Source: Rhodanobacter sp.
GTDB taxonomy: Bacteria > Pseudomonadota > Gammaproteobacteria > Xanthomonadales > Rhodanobacteraceae
Assembly: GCA_026193555.1 (NCBI GenBank)
Contig: JAPHUU010000123.1
Span: forward strand, 1-22,715
Length of the DNA: 22,715 nucleotides
Reading direction: 5' to 3'
In this document: one piece after another, positions 1 to 8,388 of the stretch
Numbering within the stretch: position 1 is the stretch's first letter
Layout: each line of letters opens with the position of its first letter
The notes under the pieces: model-generated
What the model saw: the letters and a program-made list of their open reading frames with translations, nothing else
Told to the model about the DNA's origin: nothing
Database searches by the model: none
Translations under genes and position numbers: made by a program

Positions 1-94
1 CGGTGCGCTGGCAGCCGAGGCAATAGCCGCGCTCATCCAGCCGGCAGGTGCCGATACAGGGAGTCAGCGGTGCGGATTCGGTGACGGTCAACAT
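1..94 (-). CDS. DUF1289 family protein (3' end outside window)
   Basis: The first 31 codons of a small protein are visible, from an ATG at 94 to the window edge. They contain the sequence PCIGTCRLDERGYCLGCQRT, with four cysteines in a C-x3-C-x7-C-x2-C arrangement. That is the hallmark of the short DUF1289 (YdhL-like) proteins, which are presumed to bind a metal but have no established reaction. The gene lies 27 bp downstream of the FKBP gene on the same strand and may be co-transcribed with it. The ribosome-binding site is weak. The 3' end is missing, so total length cannot be judged. Family assignment rests on the cysteine pattern alone. Confidence 0.75.
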   Translation of the reverse strand, partial: MLTVTESAPLTPCIGTCRLDERGYCLGCQRT

Positions 95-121
95 GATTTT
101 CGATGTTACCACCGCAGGAAT

Positions 122-847
122 TCAGGGCGCGGCGGAACCCGGCTTGATATCGAGCAGCTCGATCTCGAAGACCAGCGCCTCGTTGGGACCGATGCGCGGA
201 AGCTCGCCTTCTTCGCCATAGGCCAGTCGCGAGGGGATCACCACCTTCCAGCGGTCACCCACGTGCATGCGCGGAATCACGTCCTTCCATCCCGGAAGCA
301 CCGCGTTGACGATGAAGGTCACCGGCGCACCGTGTGCCCAGGTACTGTCGAATTCGGTGCCGTCGATCAGCATGCCGCGATAATTGACAACCACCCGACT
401 GGTGACCGTGGGGCTGACGGTTCCGCGACCGCTCTTGATCACCGAGTACTGGATACCCGAAGGCAACTGCACAACACCCGGCTGCAGCCGGTTGTGGGCC
501 ATGAAGGCGGCGCTCTTCTGTGCATTCTGGGCGGCGATGCGCTTGAACTCGGCCATCGCATCCGCGTGCATCTGCTGCTGGAGAGTCCGCAGTTGCTGCT
601 GCATGACCTGCATCGAGACGACCGGTTGCCGTTTGGCGTAGGCATCCTGGATCGCCCGCTGCAAGGTCGGGATGTCCACATCCGGCTTGCCGTCGGCAAA
701 CTGGCTGCCGATCTGGTAGCCGATGGCGTAGGACAATTTTGCCTTGTCCATTTTGACCGTGGCGACCGCCGCCGAAGCGTGCCCCTGCGCATGCACCGCA
801 CCGCCCAACAGCAACGTGCCAAGCAACAGGCCACGCAGATATGTCAT
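122..847 (-). CDS. FKBP-type peptidyl-prolyl cis-trans isomerase, exported
   Basis: A 241-residue prolyl isomerase of the FkpA/Mip type that should help fold proteins in the periplasm. The N-terminus MTYLRGLLLGTLLLGGAVHA is a clear signal peptide. It is followed by a helical FKBP_N dimerisation region (about residues 30-130, rich in Q, M and A). The C-terminal FKBP domain (about 145-238) carries VNYRG, FDST, VLPGWKDVI and LAYGEEG, the residues that line the FKBP active site. The open frame extends upstream to 886. I prefer the ATG at 847 because GGAG lies 6 nt before it and because it puts the signal peptide at the N-terminus. The gene diverges from the enoyl-CoA hydratase gene across 165 bp. 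It ends with a short tail after the FKBP fold and has no other domain. Confidence 0.93.
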   Translation of the reverse strand: MTYLRGLLLGTLLLGGAVHAQGHASAAVATVKMDKAKLSYAIGYQIGSQFADGKPDVDIPTLQRAIQDAYAKRQPVVSMQVMQQQLRTLQQQMHADAMAEFKRIAAQNAQKSAAFMAHNRLQPGVVQLPSGIQYSVIKSGRGTVSPTVTSRVVVNYRGMLIDGTEFDSTWAHGAPVTFIVNAVLPGWKDVIPRMHVGDRWKVVIPSRLAYGEEGELPRIGPNEALVFEIELLDIKPGSAAP

Positions 848-1012
848 GCCTTGCTCCATCGAGCGGTACCTTGTGCTGACGATCATTCCGGACCGCTCAT
901 CCTAAGCGGTTCGCATATTTCGTGCAGGAACTACATCCATGCGTGAGAAACCAGCCAACGTCAAAGGTTCCCGCTGATACCATGCCCGCTTTGCATTGTT
1001 GGGGAGCTTCGC

Positions 1013-1795
1013 ATGGCCTATCGCAACCTGGAAATCGACAACCGCGGTGCCGTGCGCACCATCATCGTCAACCGCCCCGACAAGCTCAACGCGCTGAACC
1101 GCGAAACGCTCAATGAACTGACCATCGCGTTTGCACAAGCCGCGCAGGACGACAGTGTACGTGCGGTGGTGCTCACCGGCGCCGGCGAGAAGGCGTTTGT
1201 GGCCGGCGCCGATATTGCCGAAATGAACGGTTACACGCCGATCCAGGCGCAGGGTTTCTCGCGCACTGGCCAGCGTCTGATGAGCTCGATCGAGCGCCTC
1301 GGCAAGCCGGTGATCGCGCGCATCCAGGGTTTCGCGCTCGGCGGCGGGATGGAACTGGCCATGGCCTGCCACCTGCGGGTAGCCAGCGAGAAGGCGAAGT
1401 TCGGTCAGCCAGAGATCAACCTCGGCCTGATCCCCGGCTTCGGCGGCACCCAGCGCCTGCTTCGGCTGGCCGGTCGTGGTGCGACGCTGGAACTGTGCCT
1501 CACCGGCGCGGTGATCGGAGCGCAGCGCGCGCATGAGCTGGGCATCGTGACCCGCGTGGTCGCTGCCGATGCGCTCGACGACACCGTCGCCGCGCTGGCC
1601 GACCAGCTGGCTGCCGCCGCACCGCTCGCTGCCGCCGGCATCCTCGACGCGGTGCTTCAGGGTGGCGAGACTGCGATCGATCAGGGCCTGGAATTCGAGA
1701 CCCAGGGCTTCGCCCTGGCCTTCTCGACCGAAGACATGCGCGAAGGCACTACCGCATTTCTGCAGAAGCGCAAGGCGGAATTCAAGGGGCGCTGA
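1013..1795 (+). CDS. Enoyl-CoA hydratase/isomerase (crotonase family)
   Basis: A 260-residue cytoplasmic crotonase-fold enzyme, the usual length for enoyl-CoA hydratases that add water to trans-2-enoyl-CoA in fatty acid beta-oxidation. Near residues 60-70, AFVAGADIAEM forms the first half of the oxyanion hole and CoA site. GFALGGGMELAMAC followed by FGQPEINLGLIPGFGGTQRL supplies both catalytic glutamates known from rat mitochondrial hydratase (the E of GGGME and the E of GQPEI). Having both favours true hydratase activity over a simple isomerase. A GGGGAG ribosome-binding site lies just before the ATG. The gene is single, converges on the DUF1684 gene with a 30-bp gap, and has no beta-oxidation partners nearby. 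Exact chain-length preference cannot be read from the sequence. Confidence 0.93.
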   Translation: MAYRNLEIDNRGAVRTIIVNRPDKLNALNRETLNELTIAFAQAAQDDSVRAVVLTGAGEKAFVAGADIAEMNGYTPIQAQGFSRTGQRLMSSIERLGKPVIARIQGFALGGGMELAMACHLRVASEKAKFGQPEINLGLIPGFGGTQRLLRLAGRGATLELCLTGAVIGAQRAHELGIVTRVVAADALDDTVAALADQLAAAAPLAAAGILDAVLQGGETAIDQGLEFETQGFALAFSTEDMREGTTAFLQKRKAEFKGR

Positions 1796-1825
1796 TTACC
1801 CGAGAACGCGCCCCGCGACATCAGC

Positions 1826-2749
1826 TCAGTGCGGTTCGCCCAGATACTTTTTTTCGCCGGCGGTCACGCTCATATCGAGCCGGTTTTCCGGCGGAGCCAG
1901 TGGACAGGTGGCGAACGGGGTGAACGCGCATGGCGGGTTGTAGGCCTCGTTGAAATCGAGAACGACCTTGCCATCCCTTGGCAACGCGGCGTGCAGGAAA
2001 CGCGCCGCGCCGTAGGTCTGCTTGCCGGAGGTGCGATCGGCGATGACGAAGAACAGATCGCCACCGGGTTCCTCCTGGTAGGGCAGCAACTCGTAGCTGT
2101 GGCCGTCGCGATGGAATACCGCCTTGCCCGGCACCGCAACCTTGTCGATGGTGCCGATCGCGGTGCCGATCTCGAGCGTGTGCGGCGGATCGAACGGCAC
2201 CCAGTCGGCCACGATGTGCCAGGAGGCGTCGATCGGAAAATAGTCGATGCCGTGGAAATCCCGGCGCGTGGCAGCATCGCTGTCCTTCACCCGCAGCGCC
2301 TTGCGGCCGTCGCGATCGATCACGTAAAAGTTCACCGTGCCGAAGCGCACCAGGGTCGGCGGCGTGTCAGCGCCGGCATGCAGGTCGTCGATCAGGCTGG
2401 CATCGCTGACCGCCTTGCCATCGACTGTCGCACCACTGCCCGCCAGCAGCCGCAGATGCAGTCCGCCATCCACGCCCAGCGTGACCGTGCCCAGATGCGC
2501 CGGGCCGGCCTTCAGCACGATGTCATTGTCGACGGCACTCCCGATGCGGTTGGCACCCGGCTTGAGCCACTCCAGCCCGATCAGGCTCAGCCAGCCATCC
2601 GGCGCGGTGAGTCGTCCGACCCGGTCCGCGCGCCATCGCTGGATCTGCTGCTGGTAGGCCGACGGGTTGCGGGCGGCATGTGACGATTCGGCATTCACGG
2701 CAACAACTCCGGCAAGCAGGGCAAGGGCGACAACGGCACTACGCAACAT
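1826..2749 (-). CDS. Exported DUF1684 domain protein
   Basis: A 307-residue protein with an N-terminal signal peptide (MLRSAVVALALLAGVVAVNA), so likely periplasmic. The rest matches the DUF1684 pattern: an N-terminal WRADRVGRLTAPDGWLSLIGLEWL stretch, then DRTSGKQTYGAARFL, then the signature VLDFNEAYNPPCAFTPFATCPLAPPENRL, which includes two conserved cysteines. No enzymatic role is established for this family. It starts at an ATG with GGAG eight bases upstream. It follows mutL on the same strand after 50 bp, in the place where E. coli has miaA, so it may share mutL transcripts without sharing a function. Confidence 0.85.
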   Translation of the reverse strand: MLRSAVVALALLAGVVAVNAESSHAARNPSAYQQQIQRWRADRVGRLTAPDGWLSLIGLEWLKPGANRIGSAVDNDIVLKAGPAHLGTVTLGVDGGLHLRLLAGSGATVDGKAVSDASLIDDLHAGADTPPTLVRFGTVNFYVIDRDGRKALRVKDSDAATRRDFHGIDYFPIDASWHIVADWVPFDPPHTLEIGTAIGTIDKVAVPGKAVFHRDGHSYELLPYQEEPGGDLFFVIADRTSGKQTYGAARFLHAALPRDGKVVLDFNEAYNPPCAFTPFATCPLAPPENRLDMSVTAGEKKYLGEPH

Positions 2750-2799
2750 CAGACTGGCTCCACGCAGTGGTGAAAGGGTTCAACCGGGCATGCCGGTGG

Positions 2800-4611
2800 T
2801 CAGCGGCCACGCATGAACAGCTTGTCGAGCTCGACCAGGCTCAGCTGGGTCCATGTCGGGCGACCGTGATTGCACTGACCGGAGCGCTCGGTGACCTCCA
2901 TCTCGCGAAGCAAGGCATTCATCTCCGGCAGCGTCAGACGCCGCCCTGCCCGCACCGAACCATGGCAGGCCATGGTCGACAGCAACTCGTTCTCGAGTTC
3001 CTGCAACCGCCGGGAACTGCCGTGCTGGGACAGCTCGGACAACACGTCGCGACAGAGCTGCGCGACATCGGCGCCCTCCAGCAGCGCCGGGATCCGCCGC
3101 ACCACGATCGTCGATGGCCCGCTGCGCGAAAGCTCGAGTCCCCAATCGGCGAGCGCCTCGGCATGCTCCTCGGCAGCGGCTGCCTCCTTCGCGCTGACCG
3201 CGATGCTCAACGGCACCAGCAGCATCTGCGAGCGCAGGTTGCTGCAGGCCCGACCGGACTTCAGTTTTTCGTAGGTGATGCGTTCGTGCGCCGCATGCAT
3301 GTCGACCAGCACCAGGCCATGATCATTCTCGGCCAGCACAAAGATCTTCTTCAGTTGCGCAATCGCAAAACCCAGAGGGGGCGTGGCGCCAGCCTCCGCC
3401 TCCGGCATCGGCGTGGACGAATCCATCGCAGCCGGCTGTTCTCCGAGCAGCGCGGCATAGCCTGCCAGTGGCGCCTCGCGCACGCCAAGGCTCAACCGGT
3501 TCTGGCTGAACTGGCCGGGCCACGCCATTGCCGCCGGGGACGAGGACGACGCTGCGTATCCGCGATCCATCGACGACACCGCGTCGCTGGCGGGCAACCC
3601 GTTCTGGCCGGCCCGCGTCTGCGCCAATGCCTCATGCAGGGTGCGAAAGAGGAAATCGTGCACCAGCCGCTGCTCGCGGAAACGCACTTCGTGCTTGGCA
3701 GGATGCACGTTGACGTCCACCCCGACCGGATCAAGTTCGAAATACAGCACGAATGCTGCGTGACGGCCATGGAACAGCACGTCCGCATAAGCCTGCCGCA
3801 CCGCATGGGCAACGATGCGGTCGCGAACCAGCCTTCCATTGACGTAAAAATACTGCGAGTCGGCCTGCGAGCGCGACGCGGTGGGCAAGCCCACCCACCC
3901 GGACAGGTGCAGGCCGGCCATGGCGTGGTCGATGCGCAGGCTCTGCGCGGGAAACTCCTCTCCCAGCACCTCGGCCACGCGCTGCAAGGCCGTCTGTTCA
4001 TCGCGCACGGCCTTCCATATGCGCACCGGCTTGCCGTTGTGGCTGAGCCGGAACTCGACCGAACTGCGAGCCAGCGCCAGCGACTTCAGCAAGTCGTCGA
4101 TGTGCGCGAATTCGGTTCGCTCGGCGCGCAGGAATTTCCGCCTTGCCGGCACGTTGTAGAACAGGTCGCGCACCTCCACGCTGGTGCCCGCAGGGTGCTG
4201 TGCCGGACGCGCGGCCTGCAGCTTGCCGCCGTCGACCTCGATGCGAAACGCCGCCTCCCGCGCACGTGCCCGCGAAGTCAGCGCAAACCGCGACACCGAC
4301 GACACCGAAGCCAGTGCCTCGCCACGGAAACCCATGCTGGCGACGTGCTCCAGATCATCGAAGCTGCCGATCTTGCTGGTGGCATGCGAAGCCACCGCCA
4401 AGGGCAGTTCGTCCGCAGCGATGCCGCCACCGTCGTCGCGGACCCGGATCAGGCGCGAGCCACCGGCTTCGATATCCACCTCGATGCGGCTGGCACCTGC
4501 GTCCAGACTGTTCTCCACCAGCTCCTTGACCACCGAGGACGGGCGCTCGATGACCTCGCCGGCAGCGATCTGGTTGATGAGTTCGGGAGGCAGCACGCGG
4601 ATGACAGACAT
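2800..4611 (-). CDS. mutL: DNA mismatch repair protein MutL
   Basis: A 603-residue MutL, the ATPase that couples MutS mismatch recognition to strand incision. The GHKL ATPase is intact: [12 protein letters not shown] (catalytic E30, Mg-binding N34), DDGGGI near 59-64, and GFRGEAL near 94-100. After a low-complexity linker (about 340-410) the dimerisation domain carries [12 protein letters not shown] at 437-448, plus ACHGSVRA (C549, H550) and CNHGRP (C580, H582). These correspond to the metal-binding endonuclease motif DQHA-x2-E-x4-E and its zinc ligands, with Met replacing Gln. This suggests an incising MutL of the kind found in bacteria without MutH, unlike E. coli MutL. The gene lies 60 bp downstream of amiB, as in E. 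coli. Confidence 0.97.
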   Translation of the reverse strand: MSVIRVLPPELINQIAAGEVIERPSSVVKELVENSLDAGASRIEVDIEAGGSRLIRVRDDGGGIAADELPLAVASHATSKIGSFDDLEHVASMGFRGEALASVSSVSRFALTSRARAREAAFRIEVDGGKLQAARPAQHPAGTSVEVRDLFYNVPARRKFLRAERTEFAHIDDLLKSLALARSSVEFRLSHNGKPVRIWKAVRDEQTALQRVAEVLGEEFPAQSLRIDHAMAGLHLSGWVGLPTASRSQADSQYFYVNGRLVRDRIVAHAVRQAYADVLFHGRHAAFVLYFELDPVGVDVNVHPAKHEVRFREQRLVHDFLFRTLHEALAQTRAGQNGLPASDAVSSMDRGYAASSSSPAAMAWPGQFSQNRLSLGVREAPLAGYAALLGEQPAAMDSSTPMPEAEAGATPPLGFAIAQLKKIFVLAENDHGLVLVDMHAAHERITYEKLKSGRACSNLRSQMLLVPLSIAVSAKEAAAAEEHAEALADWGLELSRSGPSTIVVRRIPALLEGADVAQLCRDVLSELSQHGSSRRLQELENELLSTMACHGSVRAGRRLTLPEMNALLREMEVTERSGQCNHGRPTWTQLSLVELDKLFMRGR

Positions 4612-4671
4612 CCGTCAAGCTTAAGCGAGCCGCCTATTGCATGAAAGCCGTGCGACAGGGCAAGGTACCGA

Positions 4672-6180
4672 TCAGCTCGTGGGTATGGTCAACACCGCGC
4701 CCGCACGCACCATATTGCTGCTCATGCCGTTCGCGCTTTTCAGTGCGCCGATAGTGACCCCGTACCGATGCGCAATGCTGCCCAGACTCTCACCACGGCC
4801 CACCCGATGCGAGTCACGCGATGATCGGGCTTTGGCCTTGGCGAGCGAGACATGGCTGTTGGCGAGCGCGATCCCGGATCTTGCAGCAGCTGGCCGGGCA
4901 CCTTTCCCTGTCTGGCTGGAAGCCAGCTCCGTTCCATTGGAACGTGTCGCCTGCGCTGCGAACCAGGTGCCGGGCGGCGGCGTGGACTCAAAATAGCTTT
5001 TCACCCCGGCCATCACCGCTTTGGCCAGCTTGTCCTGATGGGCCGGATCGCGCAGCTTGCGCTCCTCGGCCGGATTGCTGATGAAGGCGGTCTCGACCAG
5101 GATCGACGGGACGTCCGGCGAGCGCAGCACCACGAAGTTGGCGCGCTCCACATAGCCGCGATGGGTCGGCCCGAGCTTGGCCAGCGCGCCCAACACGTTT
5201 CCGGCGACCACGTCGCTGGCCTGCATCGCCCAGCCCTGCTGCAGGTCGAGCAGCACCTTGGCCAGACCATCGTCCTTGTCGTCCAGTGTGGTGCCACCGA
5301 TCAGGTCGGCCCGGTTCTCGCTGTCGGCCAGCCAGCGGGCGGCCTCGCTGGTCTTGCCGCGCGGCGACAGCACCCACACCGACGAGCCCTTGGCGTCGTC
5401 GCTGCTGAAGGAATCAGCGTGAACCGACACGAACAGGTCGGCGTTGTTCTCGCGGGCGATCTGATAGCGCTGCTTGAGCGGTATGAAGTAATCCCCGTTG
5501 CGGGTCAGCACGGCCTGCATGCCCGGCTGGCGGTTGATCTGTGCGGCAAGATCACGGGCCACCGCCAGCGTGACGTTCTTCTCCAGTGTGCCATCCGGGC
5601 CGCGGGCACCGGAATCCTTGCCGCCGTGACCGGCGTCGATGCACACCACCACCTTGCGTTCGCCACCCAGCAACGCCGCCGCCTGCTCCGTAGCTACCCG
5701 GCTGCTGTGCAACCCCTTGGAATGCCTGATCTCGGTCGAGCGGACGGAAGCGGGCGCTGCCGATACCCCGGCCACCTCACCGTCCGCGCCCGGATAGAGA
5801 TCAAGCACCAGCCGGTAGTCGTTGCCATTGCCCGGCTTCAGCACAAAGCTCCTCAACCGGCTGCCCGGGTCCACCTTGGCCGTGAGCTGCAGATGGTGGC
5901 CATGACGGGCGTGGGACATGCCCTTGAACAGGCCCTGTGCGGCGGGATCGGAAAAATCTTCCGCCACCCGGCTGTCGTCCAGGCTCACCACCAGTTGGTT
6001 GCCGGACTGACTGATCTTGTAAGTGAACCCGGAAGACGCATCGAGCACCACGCGGGTGTACTGGGGACCGGCCCACACCCGGGCATCCTTCAATTGCGCC
6101 GCCTGCACACAGAAAAATGGGGCCAGCGCCATGACGGCCACGGCGACTGATGCACCCATTTTGTTCAGGTAACCCCTCAT
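4672..6180 (-). CDS. amiB: N-acetylmuramoyl-L-alanine amidase, AMIN-Amidase_3-LysM
   Basis: A 502-residue septal cell-wall amidase that cuts the bond between N-acetylmuramic acid and the stem peptide during daughter-cell separation. Order of parts: signal peptide (1-27), AMIN domain (about 30-130, for localisation), catalytic Amidase_3 domain (about 176-397) and LysM domain (458-502, HRVGRGESLGSIAHRYGV) for peptidoglycan binding. Zinc ligands are H185 (DAGHGG), E200 (EKNVTL) and H254 (SVHADSF), with catalytic E363 (VETAFISN). The long insert at about 280-335 fits the regulatory helix that EnvC/NlpD-type activators displace. The open frame reaches 6222. The ATG at 6180 is chosen because it starts the signal peptide directly, though 6189 or 6222 are possible. 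Synteny with tsaE and mutL and the terminal LysM favour AmiB over AmiC. Confidence 0.92.
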   Translation of the reverse strand: MRGYLNKMGASVAVAVMALAPFFCVQAAQLKDARVWAGPQYTRVVLDASSGFTYKISQSGNQLVVSLDDSRVAEDFSDPAAQGLFKGMSHARHGHHLQLTAKVDPGSRLRSFVLKPGNGNDYRLVLDLYPGADGEVAGVSAAPASVRSTEIRHSKGLHSSRVATEQAAALLGGERKVVVCIDAGHGGKDSGARGPDGTLEKNVTLAVARDLAAQINRQPGMQAVLTRNGDYFIPLKQRYQIARENNADLFVSVHADSFSSDDAKGSSVWVLSPRGKTSEAARWLADSENRADLIGGTTLDDKDDGLAKVLLDLQQGWAMQASDVVAGNVLGALAKLGPTHRGYVERANFVVLRSPDVPSILVETAFISNPAEERKLRDPAHQDKLAKAVMAGVKSYFESTPPPGTWFAAQATRSNGTELASSQTGKGARPAAARSGIALANSHVSLAKAKARSSRDSHRVGRGESLGSIAHRYGVTIGALKSANGMSSNMVRAGAVLTIPTS

Positions 6181-6353
6181 GACCCGCATTGAAGCGCAGT
6201 CGCCAAGCGATTGCAATACCATTTTTCCATGAATATCCGTAGCCTGCGAACCATTCGTCAGGTCACGTCAAGCTACCGGCTGCAAGTGGCTCTTTTCGCA
6301 AAAGTCAGGGCCGCGACACGCTCGCCGACGCTTTTTCACCCGTGAACAATGAC
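6181..6353. other. Intergenic gap between tsaE and amiB
   Basis: 173 bp with no gene I can support. It contains a short dyad (CTTTT-CGC-AAAAG) and, on the minus strand, a TTGACG hexamer without a convincing -10 box at the right distance. It may hold an amiB promoter, but the sequence alone does not show one. Confidence 0.3.
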
Positions 6354-6857
6354 TTAGCTGCCAAAGACACTCTCGATCGGTTGACCGGACAGGCGATGCA
6401 ACAAGCGCTCGCCCCGCGCCGTGCGGGCGCTCAGGCGCGCCATGCGACCATCGTCGGCATAAGCGAGGTCCAGCTCGATATCCGCCGGCGGCAAGGCACC
6501 GGCGCCGCGTTCGGGCCATTCCACCAGCACCAGGGACTCCGGGTCGGCCAGCGCATCCAGGCCCAGCCACTCCAGTTCGCCGGGATCCGCGATCCGGTAG
6601 AGGTCCAGATGCCAGGCAGACTGCCGCTCGGCCGCATAACCCTCGACCAGGCTGTAGGTCGGGCTCTTGATGCGCTCGCCCACGCCACAGGCGGTCAGCA
6701 AGGCGCGTGCGAAACTGGTCTTGCCCGCGCCGAGCGGGCCGTGCAGATAGATCACCATGCCGCCATCCAGCGCGCCTGCCACGCGCGCGGCCAGGGCGGC
6801 CGTCGCTTTCTCGTCGGGCAGTGCCCATTCGCGCCTGTTGGCAGCCATGTCATTCAT
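6354..6857 (-). CDS. tsaE: tRNA threonylcarbamoyladenosine biosynthesis ATPase TsaE
   Basis: A 167-residue cytoplasmic P-loop ATPase (YjeE family) that works with TsaB and TsaD to make t6A at position 37 of ANN-decoding tRNAs. The Walker A motif GPLGAGKT sits at 40-47. It is followed by the family motifs SPTYSLVEGY, HLDLYRI and LVEWPER. Length is normal for the family (150-170). The frame is open to 7100, but homology begins near residue 10 of the ATG at 6857. That ATG overlaps the end of nnr by eight bases (ATGAATGA), a layout typical of translational coupling; an ATG at 6848 is the alternative. Gene order nnr-tsaE-amiB-mutL is that of E. coli. Confidence 0.95.
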   Translation of the reverse strand: MNDMAANRREWALPDEKATAALAARVAGALDGGMVIYLHGPLGAGKTSFARALLTACGVGERIKSPTYSLVEGYAAERQSAWHLDLYRIADPGELEWLGLDALADPESLVLVEWPERGAGALPPADIELDLAYADDGRMARLSARTARGERLLHRLSGQPIESVFGS

Positions 6858-8349
6858 GCCCAGGCCCGGATCCGGGCAACCCGTTGCCCAGAGCGCGCAA
6901 GGGGCCAAGCAAGTCACTGGCAAGCAGTCCGCGTTCACCATCCTGCGCAGCCACATCGCCGGCGCGCGCATGCAGCGCCACGCCGAGACAGGCAGCCTGC
7001 CATGCCGTACAGCCCTGGGCCAGCAGGGCCGCCACGATGCCGGTGAGCAGGTCGCCCATGCCACCGCACGCCATGCCGGGGTTACCCCATGGGCAGACAT
7101 GCACGCGACCGGCGGGATCGGCGATCAGGCTACCCGCCCCTTTCAGCACCACCACCGCGGCATGGCGATGCGCGAGTTCACGCACCGCGGCAAAGCGATC
7201 CTTCTCGATCTCGGCGGTCGTCACGTCGAGCAATCGGGCCGCCTCGCCGGGATGAGGGGTGAGGACGGTGGGCGCGATGAAGCCCTTTGGCTCCCGTGCC
7301 AGCAGATTCAGCCCATCGGCGTCCAGTACCAGCGGCATGTTCGCGTCCAGTGCAGTCAGCCACAGCGCATGGCCCCATGCGTTTTTTCCCAGACCCGGCC
7401 CGAGCGCCAGTACGTCGGCGCGCTCAAGCAGCGGCTGCAGTGCCTGCGGCCCGTCGACCTCGCGCGCCATCAGTTCCGGCCGGCCGGCGATCAACGCCGG
7501 AACATGCTCCCGGCGCGTTGCCACGCTGACCAGCCCGGCCCCCACACGCAGCGCCGCCTCGCCTGCCAGCCGCGCCGCACCGGCCATGCCATGGTCACCA
7601 CCGATCACCAGCACATGGCCATGATCGCCCTTGTTCGCGTAACGCGGTCGCGCCGGCAGCACCTCGACGGCAAGCAGTTCCGCGTCGGATGGCGTGCCCG
7701 TGTAGACGCTGTCGGGCACGCCCAGCCCGGCCAGCTCCAGCACGCCGACATGATCGACGGCGGGACCGGTACACAGGCCGCGCTTGCCGGCGATGAAGGT
7801 GATGGTGCGATTGGCCCGGATCGCCGCCCCGGGACAATGGCCGCTGTCCGCATTCACTCCAGAGGGCAGATCCAGTGCCAGCACCGGCGCGGCGCTGGCG
7901 TTGATACGCTCGATCAGGCTGGCGACGGGTGACTCGGGTGCCCGATTCAGGCCGATGCCGTACAACGCGTCCACCTCCAGCTCGGTCGGGGCAAGCTCCG
8001 CCTGCGCGTCCCACAGGCGCACCTTGCCGCCAGCGGATTCCCACTCCGCACGGGCCAGTGCCGCGTCGCCCTGTGCGGTGGGTGCCAGCGCCACCAGCTC
8101 GACTTGCAGCCCGGCTTCCCGTGCCAGCACCGCCAGCAGGAAACCGTCACCGCCGTTGTTGCCGGGACCGCAATAGACCCTGAGCTGACGTACCAGCGGC
8201 CAATGCCGACGCAGACTGTTGAGCGCGGCACTGGCCGCGCGGCGCATCAACTCGTAGCCCGAGATCCGCATCGTCGCGAGCGCGCCACGCTCGATCATTC
8301 TCACCTGGGCGACGGTATACAGATGGCGGCTGTGGGGTTCGGCGGACAT
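6850..8349 (-). CDS. nnr: Bifunctional NAD(P)HX epimerase / ADP-dependent NAD(P)HX dehydratase
   Basis: A 499-residue metabolite-repair enzyme that rescues hydrated NADH and NADPH. The N-terminal half (about 1-210) is the YjeF_N epimerase, with GPGNNGGDGF (61-70) and LDLPSGVNADSG. The C-terminal half (about 215-490) is the ribokinase-like dehydratase, with NKGDHGHVLVIGGDHGMAGAA, TPHPGEA and GGMGD (429-433), whose aspartate is the expected catalytic base. The frame is open to 9219, but that extension overlaps queG and has no homology. The ATG at 8349 begins the protein just before the conserved YTVAQVRMIE. There is no Shine-Dalgarno; TATAAT ends 6 nt before the ATG, suggesting leaderless translation. 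Confidence 0.95.
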   Translation of the reverse strand: MSAEPHSRHLYTVAQVRMIERGALATMRISGYELMRRAASAALNSLRRHWPLVRQLRVYCGPGNNGGDGFLLAVLAREAGLQVELVALAPTAQGDAALARAEWESAGGKVRLWDAQAELAPTELEVDALYGIGLNRAPESPVASLIERINASAAPVLALDLPSGVNADSGHCPGAAIRANRTITFIAGKRGLCTGPAVDHVGVLELAGLGVPDSVYTGTPSDAELLAVEVLPARPRYANKGDHGHVLVIGGDHGMAGAARLAGEAALRVGAGLVSVATRREHVPALIAGRPELMAREVDGPQALQPLLERADVLALGPGLGKNAWGHALWLTALDANMPLVLDADGLNLLAREPKGFIAPTVLTPHPGEAARLLDVTTAEIEKDRFAAVRELAHRHAAVVVLKGAGSLIADPAGRVHVCPWGNPGMACGGMGDLLTGIVAALLAQGCTAWQAACLGVALHARAGDVAAQDGERGLLASDLLGPLRALGNGLPGSGPGHE

Positions 8350-8388
8350 GCACGAATTATAGGCATGGCCACCGCCTACAATGGATCG
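8350..8388. promoter_or_regulatory. Divergent nnr/queG promoter region with paired -10 boxes
   Basis: Only 39 bp separate the chosen starts of nnr and queG. On the minus strand TATAAT (8361-8356) ends 6 nt before the nnr ATG. On the plus strand TACAAT (8377-8382) ends 6 nt before the queG ATG. With usual spacing, transcription would begin at the A of each ATG. Neither start has a Shine-Dalgarno sequence. Neither promoter has a good -35 hexamer at 16-18 bp, so the promoters are probable rather than certain. Confidence 0.55.

Noticed and set aside
848..1012. Possible divergent promoters between the FKBP and enoyl-CoA hydratase genes
   Set aside because: A minus-strand TTGACG hexamer is present, but no -10 box at acceptable spacing; nothing convincing on the plus strand.
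902..1534. 210-codon minus-strand frame opposite the enoyl-CoA hydratase
   Set aside because: The plus-strand gene has both catalytic glutamates and a good ribosome-binding site; the antisense frame shows nothing recognisable.
2680..4644. 654-codon open frame on the plus strand opposite mutL
   Set aside because: It is antisense to an unmistakable mutL, rich in Arg, His, Gln and Pro, with no recognisable domain; long antisense frames are expected in GC-rich DNA.
4852..6150. 432-codon plus-strand frame opposite amiB
   Set aside because: Shadow of a conserved amidase, low-complexity composition, no domain and no ribosome-binding site.
6285..6300. CTTTT-CGC-AAAAG dyad between tsaE and amiB
   Set aside because: Only 5-bp arms and AT-rich; too weak to call a terminator or operator.
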